Shown here: positions 26,706 through 34,759 of the stretch, one piece after another
Position numbering within the stretch: position 1 is the first letter of the stretch
Layout of the letters: the number at the start of each line of letters is the position of its first letter
Assembly: GCA_944363035.1 (NCBI GenBank)
Contig: CALVTS010000005.1
Span: 52,850 to 116,849, forward strand
Direction of reading: 5' to 3'
Length of the DNA: 64,000 bases
Source of the DNA: an uncultured Clostridia bacterium
GTDB lineage: Bacteria; Bacillota; Clostridia; Christensenellales; CAG-917
Translations under genes and position numbers: made by a program
The notes under the pieces: model-generated
The model's database searches: none
What the model was told of the DNA's origin: nothing
The model's input: only the letters and a program-made list of their open reading frames with translations

Positions 26706-28430
26706 TTATTTCAGAAAACTCCCTCCCCTCCCGAGCGCGCCCGAAAAGCGTCTCTGAGAGGCAGAACACCTGTTTTCGCCTATCTTTTCCACGAGCGGCA
26801 CCCCTTTGTCGTAAAGGATGTACAACCCCGCCGCGGCTATACCTGCCGCCACCACGAGCACGAGGCACCAATATAATGCCAGCACCCCGCTCCTGCCCAT
26901 GCTCTCCTCCAACGCCGCCATGAACATACCGCCCACCATGAACGCTGCGGCGGGGACTATTATGATGAGCACGGGGAGCATCCCCGCAACTCCTCCGCCC
27001 GCGCTCGCTCTCATATCCGACTGCGTCTTCCAGTTGACGTTGCCCTTTTTGATGTCGAAATAGATGTGGAGGGAACACCCTCCCGCCGCAAACAGCATGG
27101 ACGCTATCACCACGCCGAACGCCGAACCTATATCTATGCGGTAAAGCGCCGCCGCAAGCACGAATATCACGATGAGCGCGACTCCCGCCGACATGAGCGC
27201 AAAAAGCAGTTTCGCCGTGACGGAAGTCTTTGGCGGTATGGGCAGAGTCTTACCTATGAAAAATGAGGCGCCCTCTCTGGAATACGCCGTAAGAGAAACC
27301 ATGTTCGTGCCCGCCAGGAATATGACGGGATACATGAGCACCAATCCCGTCATCAACATCTCCCCCGAAAAATCGTCGAGCCCCGTATCCTGCATGAAAA
27401 AGTACATCATCAGCATCATCACCGGCGCGAGCACTATGTTGGAAAAGGTGCCCATGGCGACGGAGGGCTGGCGGATCACGGTGAGAAAGTCTCTCTTTAT
27501 CAGCGCAAAAAGCAGAGGGGTCCTTTTGAAAGAGGGATCGGCGGACCTCTCCTCCGTCCCGGATTCATTGCTCGAAACGGTTATCCTGCGATAGAACAGC
27601 ATCGCCAAAAGCACGGTGAGCAAGGCTATCCCCGCCCATATCCCGAAGGAAATGCCGAAATTCTTCGCGGGGTCTATCCCGAGGCACATCGAGATGAGGG
27701 AGGCGTTGGGATGCATCACTCCCGCAAGGGAGGAAAGCCCGTCCTGCACCGCTCCCGTGATCATCCCCTCGTCGCCTATACCGTTGGTGTTGAAGTAGAA
27801 GACCAGCGCCATATACGCCCCCATCAACAGGACATAAAACACGAAAGAAAACGCCGTCTTTATCACGGCGCGTCCTTTCAGACGGGAGTTTATCCACATC
27901 ACGGGCATGGAAAACAGCACGATGAGGAAGAGCGGCAGTACGGGCGCAACGAGCACTATGAGCGCGATGAGAGGGAAAAACGCATAGGACATCGGGTTCC
28001 CGAGCGCCGCATATGTCACGGACACCGTCAGCATGGAGGGGATCAGGAACACCGCCGCCGTTTTGAGCGCGCCGACATACGTCAGAGCGAGCTTTGCAAA
28101 AAAAACCGCCGTAGGACGCATCGGGAGCGCGGCGAGAAATCCGGCGTCCTCGGATGAGTACAGCGTAGACATCACGCTCGGCAGGGTCATGAAGAGGATG
28201 AACACCTGCACCGCCGAAAGCACCGCGTTGAGCAGAGTCATTGCGGAATATCGCGTGGTGAGCCCTGCCGCCGCGAATCCAAGCATGACGCAGACCACCG
28301 CCACCATCGGCAACATGGAAAGCGTCATTACGGTGGAAGACGCGAGCTTGCGTTTGCCCGTGTTGCTCTCCTTGGTCACCGCATAGCGGTTTTTATAGAG
28401 CACACGGAAGAGCCTCAACATATCTTTCAT
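26706..28430 (-). CDS. ABC exporter permease, large membrane protein
   Basis: A 574-residue membrane protein with roughly a dozen hydrophobic segments. It is the membrane partner of the ATPase that overlaps it by ATGA (28427-28430), which fixes the start at 28430. The layout, two blocks of about six segments with a central cytoplasmic part near residue 290, resembles ABC-2-type or YhaP-like permeases. The substrate cannot be told. The C terminus is basic. Confidence 0.82.
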   Translation of the reverse strand: MKDMLRLFRVLYKNRYAVTKESNTGKRKLASSTVMTLSMLPMVAVVCVMLGFAAAGLTTRYSAMTLLNAVLSAVQVFILFMTLPSVMSTLYSSEDAGFLAALPMRPTAVFFAKLALTYVGALKTAAVFLIPSMLTVSVTYAALGNPMSYAFFPLIALIVLVAPVLPLFLIVLFSMPVMWINSRLKGRAVIKTAFSFVFYVLLMGAYMALVFYFNTNGIGDEGMITGAVQDGLSSLAGVMHPNASLISMCLGIDPAKNFGISFGIWAGIALLTVLLAMLFYRRITVSSNESGTEERSADPSFKRTPLLFALIKRDFLTVIRQPSVAMGTFSNIVLAPVMMLMMYFFMQDTGLDDFSGEMLMTGLVLMYPVIFLAGTNMVSLTAYSREGASFFIGKTLPIPPKTSVTAKLLFALMSAGVALIVIFVLAAALYRIDIGSAFGVVIASMLFAAGGCSLHIYFDIKKGNVNWKTQSDMRASAGGGVAGMLPVLIIIVPAAAFMVGGMFMAALEESMGRSGVLALYWCLVLVVAAGIAAAGLYILYDKGVPLVEKIGENRCSASQRRFSGALGRGGSFLK

Positions 28431-29191
28431 CCTTGTGCGTCCTCTCCGTCGGGCGCGCCGCCCTCCTCCGCCTCGGCGGTCAGTTTCAGGAACAGTTCTT
28501 CGAGAGACGCGTCCAATCCGGTGACTTTGAGCTCCGAAAGCGCGCAATCCGCAAGCAGTTTGCCCCCGTCGATTATGCCCACTCTGTCGCAGACCTTTTC
28601 CACGACGTCCAGCACGTGAGAACTGAAAAACACGCAATTTCCTTTGTCTGCGTGTTCCCGCATCAGAGTTTTGAGGTTGAATGCGGATTTGGGATCGAGA
28701 CCGGTCATGGGCTCGTCCAATATCCATATTCTGGGCTCGTGAATGAGCGCGCCGATGATGTTGAGCTTTTGCTTCATGCCGTGGGAATACGACTTTATCT
28801 GCTTGCCGATGGCGTCGGTGAGAGAAAAAAGCTCCAAATATTTGTCGAGTCTCGCCCGCCTTTCCGAGGACGGGACGTCAAAGACGTCGCACATGAAATT
28901 GATGAATTCCGTCCCTGTCAGCCCCTCGTAAAGCACATGATCGTCCGAAACATAGCCTATCATGCGCTTTGCGCGTATCGGGTCGCCTTTGAGATCGGTC
29001 CCGCATATCGTGACCGAACCGCTCTCGAACCCCACGATGCCGGTGATACACTTGATGGTGGTGGACTTCCCCGCGCCGTTGGGACCGATAAACCCGTATA
29101 TCTCTCCCTCCGCGATATCGAAGGAAACGCCGTCTACGGCGGGTCTCGCTCCGCCGGGATAAGTTTTTGTCAAATGGTTTACGTTTAGCAT
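28427..29191 (-). CDS. ABC transporter ATP-binding protein
   Basis: A 254-residue ATPase with Walker A GPNGAGKSTTIKC, signature YSHGMKQKLNIIGAL (SHGMKQ in place of LSGGQ), Walker B IWILDEPMTGLDP and the switch histidine in FFSSHVLD. The pattern fits the CcmA/ABC-2 exporter class. I start at 29191 (MLNVNHL); the frame stays open upstream into a MITE-like element, where an in-frame ATG at 29341 exists, but that extension does not look like part of the domain. It forms an operon with the permease. Confidence 0.9.
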   Translation of the reverse strand: MLNVNHLTKTYPGGARPAVDGVSFDIAEGEIYGFIGPNGAGKSTTIKCITGIVGFESGSVTICGTDLKGDPIRAKRMIGYVSDDHVLYEGLTGTEFINFMCDVFDVPSSERRARLDKYLELFSLTDAIGKQIKSYSHGMKQKLNIIGALIHEPRIWILDEPMTGLDPKSAFNLKTLMREHADKGNCVFFSSHVLDVVEKVCDRVGIIDGGKLLADCALSELKVTGLDASLEELFLKLTAEAEEGGAPDGEDAQG

Positions 29192-29266
29192 CCTACATCC
29201 TGCCGATGAACGAATTTCACGCAAAATTATAGCAGAAAGCGGCATTTCTGTAAAGAAATTCAACGT

Positions 29267-29547
29267 ATGCCAGACAGGAATAATACGAACCAGCCTCGGA
29301 GCAATTCTTTTCGGCGCTTTTGCACAGCCGAACCTTGCCAATATGTATACTATTGTCTGCGTTCCGCCCGTGCAACATCATCCGAAAATCTCTTGCTCTG
29401 AGGTGCGAGCAGTTCCGCGCCAACCGATTTTTGGCTGAACAAGGAAGTCGCCGTAGCTAATACTTGACTGTATTAGCAAGGTGAATGACGCGGTTCAGGC
29501 GGAAATCGGCGGCGCTGAACCTGGTTCGTATTATTCCTGTCTGGCAT
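29267..29547. mobile_element. MITE-like element, copy 1 (281 bp)
   Basis: The element is bounded by perfect 27-bp terminal inverted repeats that start ATGCCAGACAGGAATAATAC. A second copy is at 33097-33420. The interior contains TTGCCAATATGTATACTATT and imperfect internal symmetry, and no transposase. From both ends short outward open frames read through the terminal repeats and finish RIIPVWH. I see no clear target-site duplication. Sequence from 29548 to 29746 has no recognisable gene. Confidence 0.85.
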
Positions 29548-29746
29548 GACGTACCGAAAGGATCAAGATCGGGCGCGACGGCGCAGACAGATGACGGGAT
29601 CGTATCATCGGTATTGCCGACGCGGCGGACTAAGCGGACAAATATAAACGGGTCATGCGTACTTTTTTATCAAATTAGACTCGATAAGCCGGGGCGGAAA
29701 AAAAACGATGAGAGACAAAATTGCTCCGCATCCTCCCGCTCCCGTC

Positions 29747-31150
29747 CTAAAACGCACTCTCGGAAGCGTTGTCCGCGACGCCGAACGTCACGTCGAGGGG
29801 GATCTGCCCCAAAGTGACGGCGGGGACTCCCATCATCAAAGTCCCGTTCACCCTCACCCACGGCTCTAAGCTCCTTTCCGCTCTCACCAAATGCCGCACT
29901 CCGTTGTGCACGATTACGCACTCAGTCCTCTCCGCTTCCCGAGGAAGGATAGGCGGAAAAAGGGTGTCTCCGCGTATCTTTATCCCGCAACTTTCCTCCT
30001 CCGCTCTCCTTTTGGGCATAAAACTACTCTTGATTTTTGCGATTTTGAGAATACTTTTCCTCCTCTTCCCACTCCCCTCGCCGAAGAGGAGCTCCATCAT
30101 AACCGGAGAGGACAATGCGCGCGCAAGAAGGAGAAGATCGTCCGAAAAGTGAGCCAAAACGAGCGTCCCGCCAGCAATTTTAAGTCTTTTCACCGCAAAT
30201 GGCGGGAGTTTTCCGTACTCGCCGAAGTTTTCAAGCCTCACCGCATATGCGTATTCGTCCAGATTTTCCCGAGTGCTCAATGCGCACAGCTTTTCGGCAA
30301 AATTTTCTCTTGCCTTAGGAGACGCGGATACATACGGGTCAAAGCGCGCGAGTATGCCGCAGGGCTCGTAATACGCCGAAAAGTCGAATATCGCCACATT
30401 GTCCAGCGCGTCGAATACATTGTTGAGATAAAACGCGAGCTCGTCGGTTAGCGCGAGATACCTTTCCTCGAATTTTCCCGTGTCGTAGCCGAGCTCCCCC
30501 GCCGCAAAACGGGAAAATATCACGCTTTTCAGCCTTTTTGCCTTGCCCGAATACATCCGAGGATGTTTTGCCGCGCGCTCGGCAAAGCGTTTCAGCCTGC
30601 ATATCTCCCCAAGTCGCGCGCACAAAAAGGACAATTTGCGTATGAGAACGTGTTCGAACGCCTTTTTCATGTTCGCGGTCTCCGAAAAAGTGAGAGTACG
30701 CGCCGCATTGAAGGCTTCCGTCGCAATGTCCACCCTGTCCTCGCAAAAGATGTAGCGCGAGTTTTCGAGCACGGTCTCGGCAAGTATGACTGCGCGCGGC
30801 CGCCCTCCTACGGAGGGAAGATCCTGCAATGAGGAAAGATCCTCTTTCAGCAGAACTTTCACATCATCTTTTCTGTCTTTCAGGGTCATAAAGAGCCTTG
30901 CCAGCCCCTCATCCGCCCATTGTCTGTCGCTCAGCGATAGCGCCTTTTTGACTGCGCGAGCGTCTTTACCCTCCGCGATATCCCCTCCGCCGTCCTTGGG
31001 AGGAGGCAAGGAGCGCGCGAGCTCCCGCGCCGCCTCGGAAAATTCCTCCTCTTTCAGCGCGCGCGAGAACCTCTCCCTCTTTTTGGGTCGGGTGAAGATA
31101 TAGATCAGTACGAAAATGAGGGTCACCCCGCCCGCGATCGCGTATTCCAT
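29747..31150 (-). CDS. Uncharacterised membrane-anchored protein, 467 aa
   Basis: I do not recognise this protein. It has one N-terminal membrane segment (residues about 3-20, then a basic RPKKRER stop-transfer), so the remainder is probably cytoplasmic. The body is mostly helical and rich in Ala, Leu, Arg and Glu; the C-terminal 90 residues are more beta-like (CVIVHNGVRHLV, WVRVNGTLMM). The region around residues 125-180 (RPRAVILAETVLENSRYIF and following) recalls very weakly the N-terminal helical part of NdvB/GH36-type proteins. It stands alone between two non-coding regions. Confidence 0.7.
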   Translation of the reverse strand: MEYAIAGGVTLIFVLIYIFTRPKKRERFSRALKEEEFSEAARELARSLPPPKDGGGDIAEGKDARAVKKALSLSDRQWADEGLARLFMTLKDRKDDVKVLLKEDLSSLQDLPSVGGRPRAVILAETVLENSRYIFCEDRVDIATEAFNAARTLTFSETANMKKAFEHVLIRKLSFLCARLGEICRLKRFAERAAKHPRMYSGKAKRLKSVIFSRFAAGELGYDTGKFEERYLALTDELAFYLNNVFDALDNVAIFDFSAYYEPCGILARFDPYVSASPKARENFAEKLCALSTRENLDEYAYAVRLENFGEYGKLPPFAVKRLKIAGGTLVLAHFSDDLLLLARALSSPVMMELLFGEGSGKRRKSILKIAKIKSSFMPKRRAEEESCGIKIRGDTLFPPILPREAERTECVIVHNGVRHLVRAERSLEPWVRVNGTLMMGVPAVTLGQIPLDVTFGVADNASESAF

Positions 31151-31460
31151 GCCCTGATATTCTCCATCCTCGCCCGCAATTATCCCGTTTTTAGAGGTTT
31201 CGGTCTGAATAACTTGTCTGCGCCGCCTTCAAAACGACCTTTTCCTGCAAAACATCCGCGTCGGGCGGGAAGAATGCCAAGCGGACGATCGTCCCTTCCT
31301 CATCCGCACCGAGCCGCTCCTTCCCCGCCAAGACGCCGTACAGAGAGAAATATTTTGCGCAAAGATAGCCAAAAACGCTCGGATCGCCATCGGGGAAGAG
31401 GCAAATACGGTCGAAAAAGAAATACCCCCGCAAAACCGCTTTGACGATCCTGCGGGGATG
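31151..31460. other. Spacer between the unknown gene and rnpB
   Basis: This 310-bp stretch has one modest minus-strand open frame (31433 to 31191, 80 codons from a TTG) without a clear ribosome binding site. Its product has no familiar motif. I see no promoter, hairpin or repeat that I can support. Confidence 0.3.
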
Positions 31461-31780
31461 TGTGCGAGCATAGTCTGTAAGCCGAGTTCTGTCTTGGACG
31501 ACGATCTATCTCGGCCGTATGTTGCCATACGGCTCTAGCGAACGGGAGCTTGCGGGCCGCATTTCACGCTCCTTTCTTGCATCGGGTGGGGTTTACATCG
31601 CGCCTCGTCGCCGATTTGCGGGTGAGCTCTTACCTCGCCTTTCCATCCTTACCCTTGCGGGCGGTATTTTTCTGTTGCACTTTCCTTGAAGTCGCCTTCA
31701 CAGGCAGTTGACCTGCACCCTTGCCCTATGATGCTCGGACTTTCCTCACGTTTCCGTGCCGCCGCCCGGCTATCTCGCCC
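31461..31780 (-). ncRNA. rnpB: RNase P RNA
   Basis: The catalytic RNA of RNase P, which matures tRNA 5' ends, about 320 nt. On the minus strand the universally conserved GAGGAAAGTCC is near the 5' end and ACAGAACTCGGCTTA near the 3' end. GCGAG and TAG at the 5' end pair with CTA and CTCGC at the 3' end to give stem P1, which sets both ends to within a few bases. It has its own promoter. The tRNA-Trp in this window encodes CCA. Confidence 0.95.
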
Positions 31781-31784
31781 CATA

Positions 31785-31813
31785 ATTTAACCACACTTCC
31801 CCTCAAAACGCAA
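31785..31813 (-). promoter_or_regulatory. Promoter of rnpB
   Basis: On the minus strand TTGCGT (31813-31808) and TTAAAT (31790-31785) are 17 bases apart. Initiation about 6 bases downstream would fall at the GGGCGAG that opens the RNA. Confidence 0.65.
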
Positions 31814-31892
31814 GCGAAGAACAGGAGATTCGCACCTCCCGCCCTCAAATCTCCTCTCCATCCCCCTCATACACCGACATTCCTCTTTCCAA

Positions 31893-31963
31893 TTTGGACA
31901 CTTGGGGACGTGTTTATTTTGTCCACTTTTTGGACATTTCAAACACGTCCCCATGTGTCCAAA
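31893..31963. repeat. 71-bp palindromic repeat, copy 1
   Basis: Arms of 23 bp beginning TTTGGACACTTGGGGACGTG and ending in the reverse complement, with one mismatch, surround a nested TGTCCA/TGGACA hairpin. Nearly identical copies are at 32129-32199 and 57471-57541. TCTTTCC precedes copies 2 and 3 (copy 1 has CTCTTTCC), so the unit has a direction. It is in the spacer between rnpB and the GNAT gene. Resembles REP-type palindromes; no REP transposase is in the window. Confidence 0.9.
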
Positions 31964-32128
31964 ATCGCAAAATAAATCGCTATCTTTCGCTTCATCTCTT
32001 TTTCTTGCTTTTTTCTGATCTAGCGTACCACATAATACTTAAAATCCTACTGTTTACTGACATTTTCTCCCCTGCTCTTTTCTCAGCTTACTCTGTTTTT
32101 TCTTTTATATCGATGTCGTTCTTTCCAA

Positions 32129-32199
32129 TTTGGACACCTGGGGACGTGTTTATTTTGTCCATTTTTTGGACATTTTAAACACGTCCCCAAGTGTCCAAA
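32129..32199. repeat. 71-bp palindromic repeat, copy 2
   Basis: Same palindrome as at 31893-31963 and in the same orientation, 236 bp away. Left arm has CACCTGGGG instead of CACTTGGGG. Between copies 1 and 2 lies about 165 bp of T-rich sequence in which I see no gene. Confidence 0.9.
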
Positions 32200-32236
32200 A
32201 TTAAGGTGTAGTTTTAAATTTTACGTTTTTATTGAT

Positions 32237-32260
32237 AAAAAAAGGGGGACACCGTTCCCC
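32237..32260 (-). terminator. Terminator of the GNAT gene
   Basis: On the minus strand GGGGA-ACGGTG-TCCCC is followed by CTTTTTTT, a strong intrinsic terminator 20 bp after the GNAT stop. Confidence 0.88.
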
Positions 32261-32280
32261 GAAAAAAGGACTCGTGAGCG

Positions 32281-32859
32281 TCAGTCCCGCGCGTTGTACA
32301 TCGCATAGTGTGTATAACCGTGAAAATCCGCCGCTTCCAACACCTTGAAGCCGAGATGCTCATATATCGCAACGTTGTTTTCGTCATGCGTTTCGAGATA
32401 TATAGGATACTCCCCGCACAACTCGTCTATCATGCGCCGCAGTCTGCCCTGTCCGCGCGCCTCCAATGCGACGCCTATGTTCTTGATGTAGCAATCTCTT
32501 TCGGGCACATAGTATTTTTGCGAGATGTTCTCGGCGAAACGCAGATATTCGCCCGCAAGTTTCACCGCGCGCATCCCCGTGGCGGATAGGAATCGTATGG
32601 CGTAAAAAGGATTTAGAAAGAGCGTCTGCGGATCGCGGTCCTTGTCCCCGGGGCATTTGACGGCGGCGGCGGAAAGAAGATCCTCGTCCACCCAGGTGTA
32701 TTCCTGCGAGGCGTATATCTCATAGCGGAAGAAAGCCTCTATCCCCCTTGCGAGCTTTTTCTCGTCCGGGAAAAACAGCCTGTACGCCTCATAATCCGCA
32801 AATATCTCCGTAAACAAGCGGCTGACTTTGCCTATCTCGTCCTGTCTTATCTTTCTCAT
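32281..32859 (-). CDS. GNAT-family N-acetyltransferase
   Basis: A 192-residue acetyltransferase. The acetyl-CoA loop is IGVALEARGQGRLRRMIDEL near residue 130, followed by the strand IYLETHDENNVAIYEHLGF typical of the family. The substrate is not predictable. GGAGG lies 7 bases before the ATG. It is a single gene with its own terminator, between repeats. Confidence 0.87.
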   Translation of the reverse strand: MRKIRQDEIGKVSRLFTEIFADYEAYRLFFPDEKKLARGIEAFFRYEIYASQEYTWVDEDLLSAAAVKCPGDKDRDPQTLFLNPFYAIRFLSATGMRAVKLAGEYLRFAENISQKYYVPERDCYIKNIGVALEARGQGRLRRMIDELCGEYPIYLETHDENNVAIYEHLGFKVLEAADFHGYTHYAMYNARD

Positions 32860-33016
32860 TTTCTGCCTCCACCGCGTATTTTACCACGCCGCGCGGAAAT
32901 TGGCAACGTCGCCGAAATTTTCCTTCCCGCTCTCTCACTACCCGCCGTTTCCGCCTGCCGAATGAGGTTAAAATGTTCGCAAAACACCGAGATGCTTGAA
33001 ATTTTGCGAATAGTTG

Positions 33017-33030
33017 GCTATCATGATAGC
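33017..33030. promoter_or_regulatory. Perfect 14-bp palindrome GCTATCATGATAGC
   Basis: The palindrome lies just before MITE copy 2. Twelve of its bases, GCTATCATGATA, recur at 34725-34736 over the -10 box of the PadR fusion gene. It is flanked on the left by TTCGCAAAA/TTTTGCGAA (32976-32984 and 33002-33010). It may be a binding site of the PadR protein; this is inference. Confidence 0.5.
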
Positions 33031-33096
33031 GGAAACGCGATCGGATATATATATCCTGCGCCGATTCGGACGCGGCGTCTCGACTACGCGGAGACT

Positions 33097-33420
33097 ATGC
33101 CAGACAGGAATAATACGAACCAGCCTCGGAGCAATTCTTTTCGGCGCTTTTGCACAGCCGAACCTTGCCAATATGTATACTATTGCCTGCGTTCCGCCAG
33201 AGCAAAATCATCCGAAAATCTCTTGCTCTGAGGTGCGAGCAGTTCCGCGCCAACCGATTTTTGGCTGAACAATTTCGGGGTCCCCGAGTGAAAATCTATG
33301 ATTTTCAGTTGGGGTAAAAGTCGCCGCAGCTAATACTTGACTGTATTGGCAAGGCGAATGACGCGGTTCAGGCGGAAATCGGCGGCGCTGAACCTGATTC
33401 GTATTATTCCTGTCTGGCAT
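33097..33420. mobile_element. MITE-like element, copy 2 (324 bp)
   Basis: Same ends as copy 1, with one mismatch between the 27-bp terminal repeats. It is 43 bp longer because of an internal insertion containing CGGGGTCCCCG and GAAAATCTATGATTTTC hairpins. Same orientation as copy 1. It ends 118 bp upstream of the Xer-type recombinase gene. No target-site duplication is obvious. Confidence 0.85.
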
Positions 33421-33538
33421 GCGCGGACGGAACGCGGAAGCGGCATACTTCCTGACAAGTTTCGGTTGCGCAAAAAGGCACGGAAAATTATCGCTTCGCG
33501 ACCGTCCCCAATAACACGATCCAATGCCGGAGGAAGCT

Positions 33539-34609
33539 ATGGCTGACTATTTCAAGCAACGAGAAAGAGACGTAAATCTGCGTCTTCGCGAGATACGCGA
33601 CACCCTGCCCGAGTTCTGCGAGGAATTCTTCGTGGGTGTGGAGCCTCAGACCACCGTGCTCACGAGGCTCGGGTATGCCTACGACCTCAGGATATTTTTT
33701 GACTATCTGATAAAACGCGTGCGCGCTTTCAAAGGTATGACCACGGACGAACTCACCCTCTCCGACATGGAAAAAGTCACCGTGACCCACCTCGAAAACT
33801 ACATGGAATATCTCACGCTCTATGAATTCGACGGCAAGGAATTCGGCAACGGAGACCGCGGCAAAGCACGGAAGATATCCACCGTGCGCAGTTTTTTCAA
33901 GTATTTTTTCAACAAGGACAAACTCAGCGTCAACGTCGCCGCCAAGATATCTCTGCCCAAACAGCGCGAAAAGGAGATAATCCGTCTCGAAAGACATGAG
34001 ATCGAAAAGATACTCAACACCGCCGAGGACGGAGAAGGAATGAGCGCGCATCAGCGGAAGATACTCCTCAACACCCGCGCGCGCGATGTCGCGATACTCT
34101 CCCTTCTTCTCGGCACGGGCATCCGAGTGAGCGAATGCGTGGGGCTAAACGTCAAGGACATAGACTTTGAAACGAACGCTTTCACCGTGACAAGAAAGGG
34201 CGGGAGCCGCGCGATACTCTATTTCAACAACGACGTGAAAGAGGCTTTGGAATACTACATCGAAGGGGAACGAAAAGCCCTGCTTTCCCGCACTCAAAAG
34301 GTGGAGATAGAAGACCCCGACGCTCTCTTTCTTTCCCTGCAAGTTAGGCGGATATGCGTGCGCGCGGTGGAGAATCTCGTCAAAAAATACGCCGCCGTCG
34401 CCGCGCCTTTGAAAAAGATATCTCCCCACAAACTGCGCAGCACCTACGGCACCAACCTCTACCGCGCCACAGGCGACATATATATGGTCGCGGACGTTTT
34501 GGGACACCGTGACGTCAACACCACAAAAAAGCACTACGCCGCGATAGAACAGGATCACCGCAAAGCGGCGGCAAAAGCGGTGACTTTGCGCGACGTCGAC
34601 GACGTCTGA
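33539..34609 (+). CDS. Tyrosine recombinase, XerC/XerD-like
   Basis: A 356-residue tyrosine recombinase with an N-terminal SAM-like core-binding domain and a C-terminal catalytic domain. The catalytic set is complete: Arg in GTGIRVSE, Lys in TRKGGSRA, His and Arg in SPHKLRSTYG, His in LGHRDVNTT and Tyr in KKHYAAIE. I start at 33539 because GGAGG is 5 bases upstream; an ATG 15 bp earlier lacks this. It may be a chromosome dimer resolution enzyme or an element integrase. The PadR fusion gene follows on the same strand 150 bp later with its own promoter. Confidence 0.9.
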   Translation: MADYFKQRERDVNLRLREIRDTLPEFCEEFFVGVEPQTTVLTRLGYAYDLRIFFDYLIKRVRAFKGMTTDELTLSDMEKVTVTHLENYMEYLTLYEFDGKEFGNGDRGKARKISTVRSFFKYFFNKDKLSVNVAAKISLPKQREKEIIRLERHEIEKILNTAEDGEGMSAHQRKILLNTRARDVAILSLLLGTGIRVSECVGLNVKDIDFETNAFTVTRKGGSRAILYFNNDVKEALEYYIEGERKALLSRTQKVEIEDPDALFLSLQVRRICVRAVENLVKKYAAVAAPLKKISPHKLRSTYGTNLYRATGDIYMVADVLGHRDVNTTKKHYAAIEQDHRKAAAKAVTLRDVDDV

Positions 34610-34703
34610 CCTCCTTTTTCACGATTTTTGCCGAAAACCGAGGGATAATGCTGTCAAAACTACTCTTTTTTTGTCCTTTTTAAAAAAGAACTATTATAAA
34701 ATA

Positions 34704-34736
34704 TTGACTTTAATATAGTAGTCTGCTATCATGATA
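34704..34736 (+). promoter_or_regulatory. Promoter and palindromic operator candidate of the PadR fusion gene
   Basis: TTGACT (34704-34709) and TATCAT (34727-34732) are 17 bases apart. GCTATCATGATA (34725-34736) covers the -10 box and matches 12 bases of the perfect palindrome at 33017-33030. The spacer also has the near-symmetric ATAGTAGTCTGCTAT. PadR proteins often repress their own promoters, so autoregulation is likely. Confidence 0.65.
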
Positions 34737-34759
34737 TTAACAAAAGTGGAGCGTGCTTT

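Noticed and set aside
29255..29560. Target-site duplication around MITE copy 1
   Set aside because: ACGT occurs on both sides but is offset by one base from the terminal repeat on the right; copy 2 shows none, so no duplication can be claimed.
31191..31433. Small minus-strand gene next to rnpB
   Set aside because: Only a TTG start, no ribosome site, no recognisable motif; kept as a note in the spacer entry.
33539..34609. Prophage or integrative element with this recombinase as integrase
   Set aside because: No phage, conjugation or excisionase genes are nearby, no attachment repeats at a tRNA are seen, and neighbouring genes are chromosomal.
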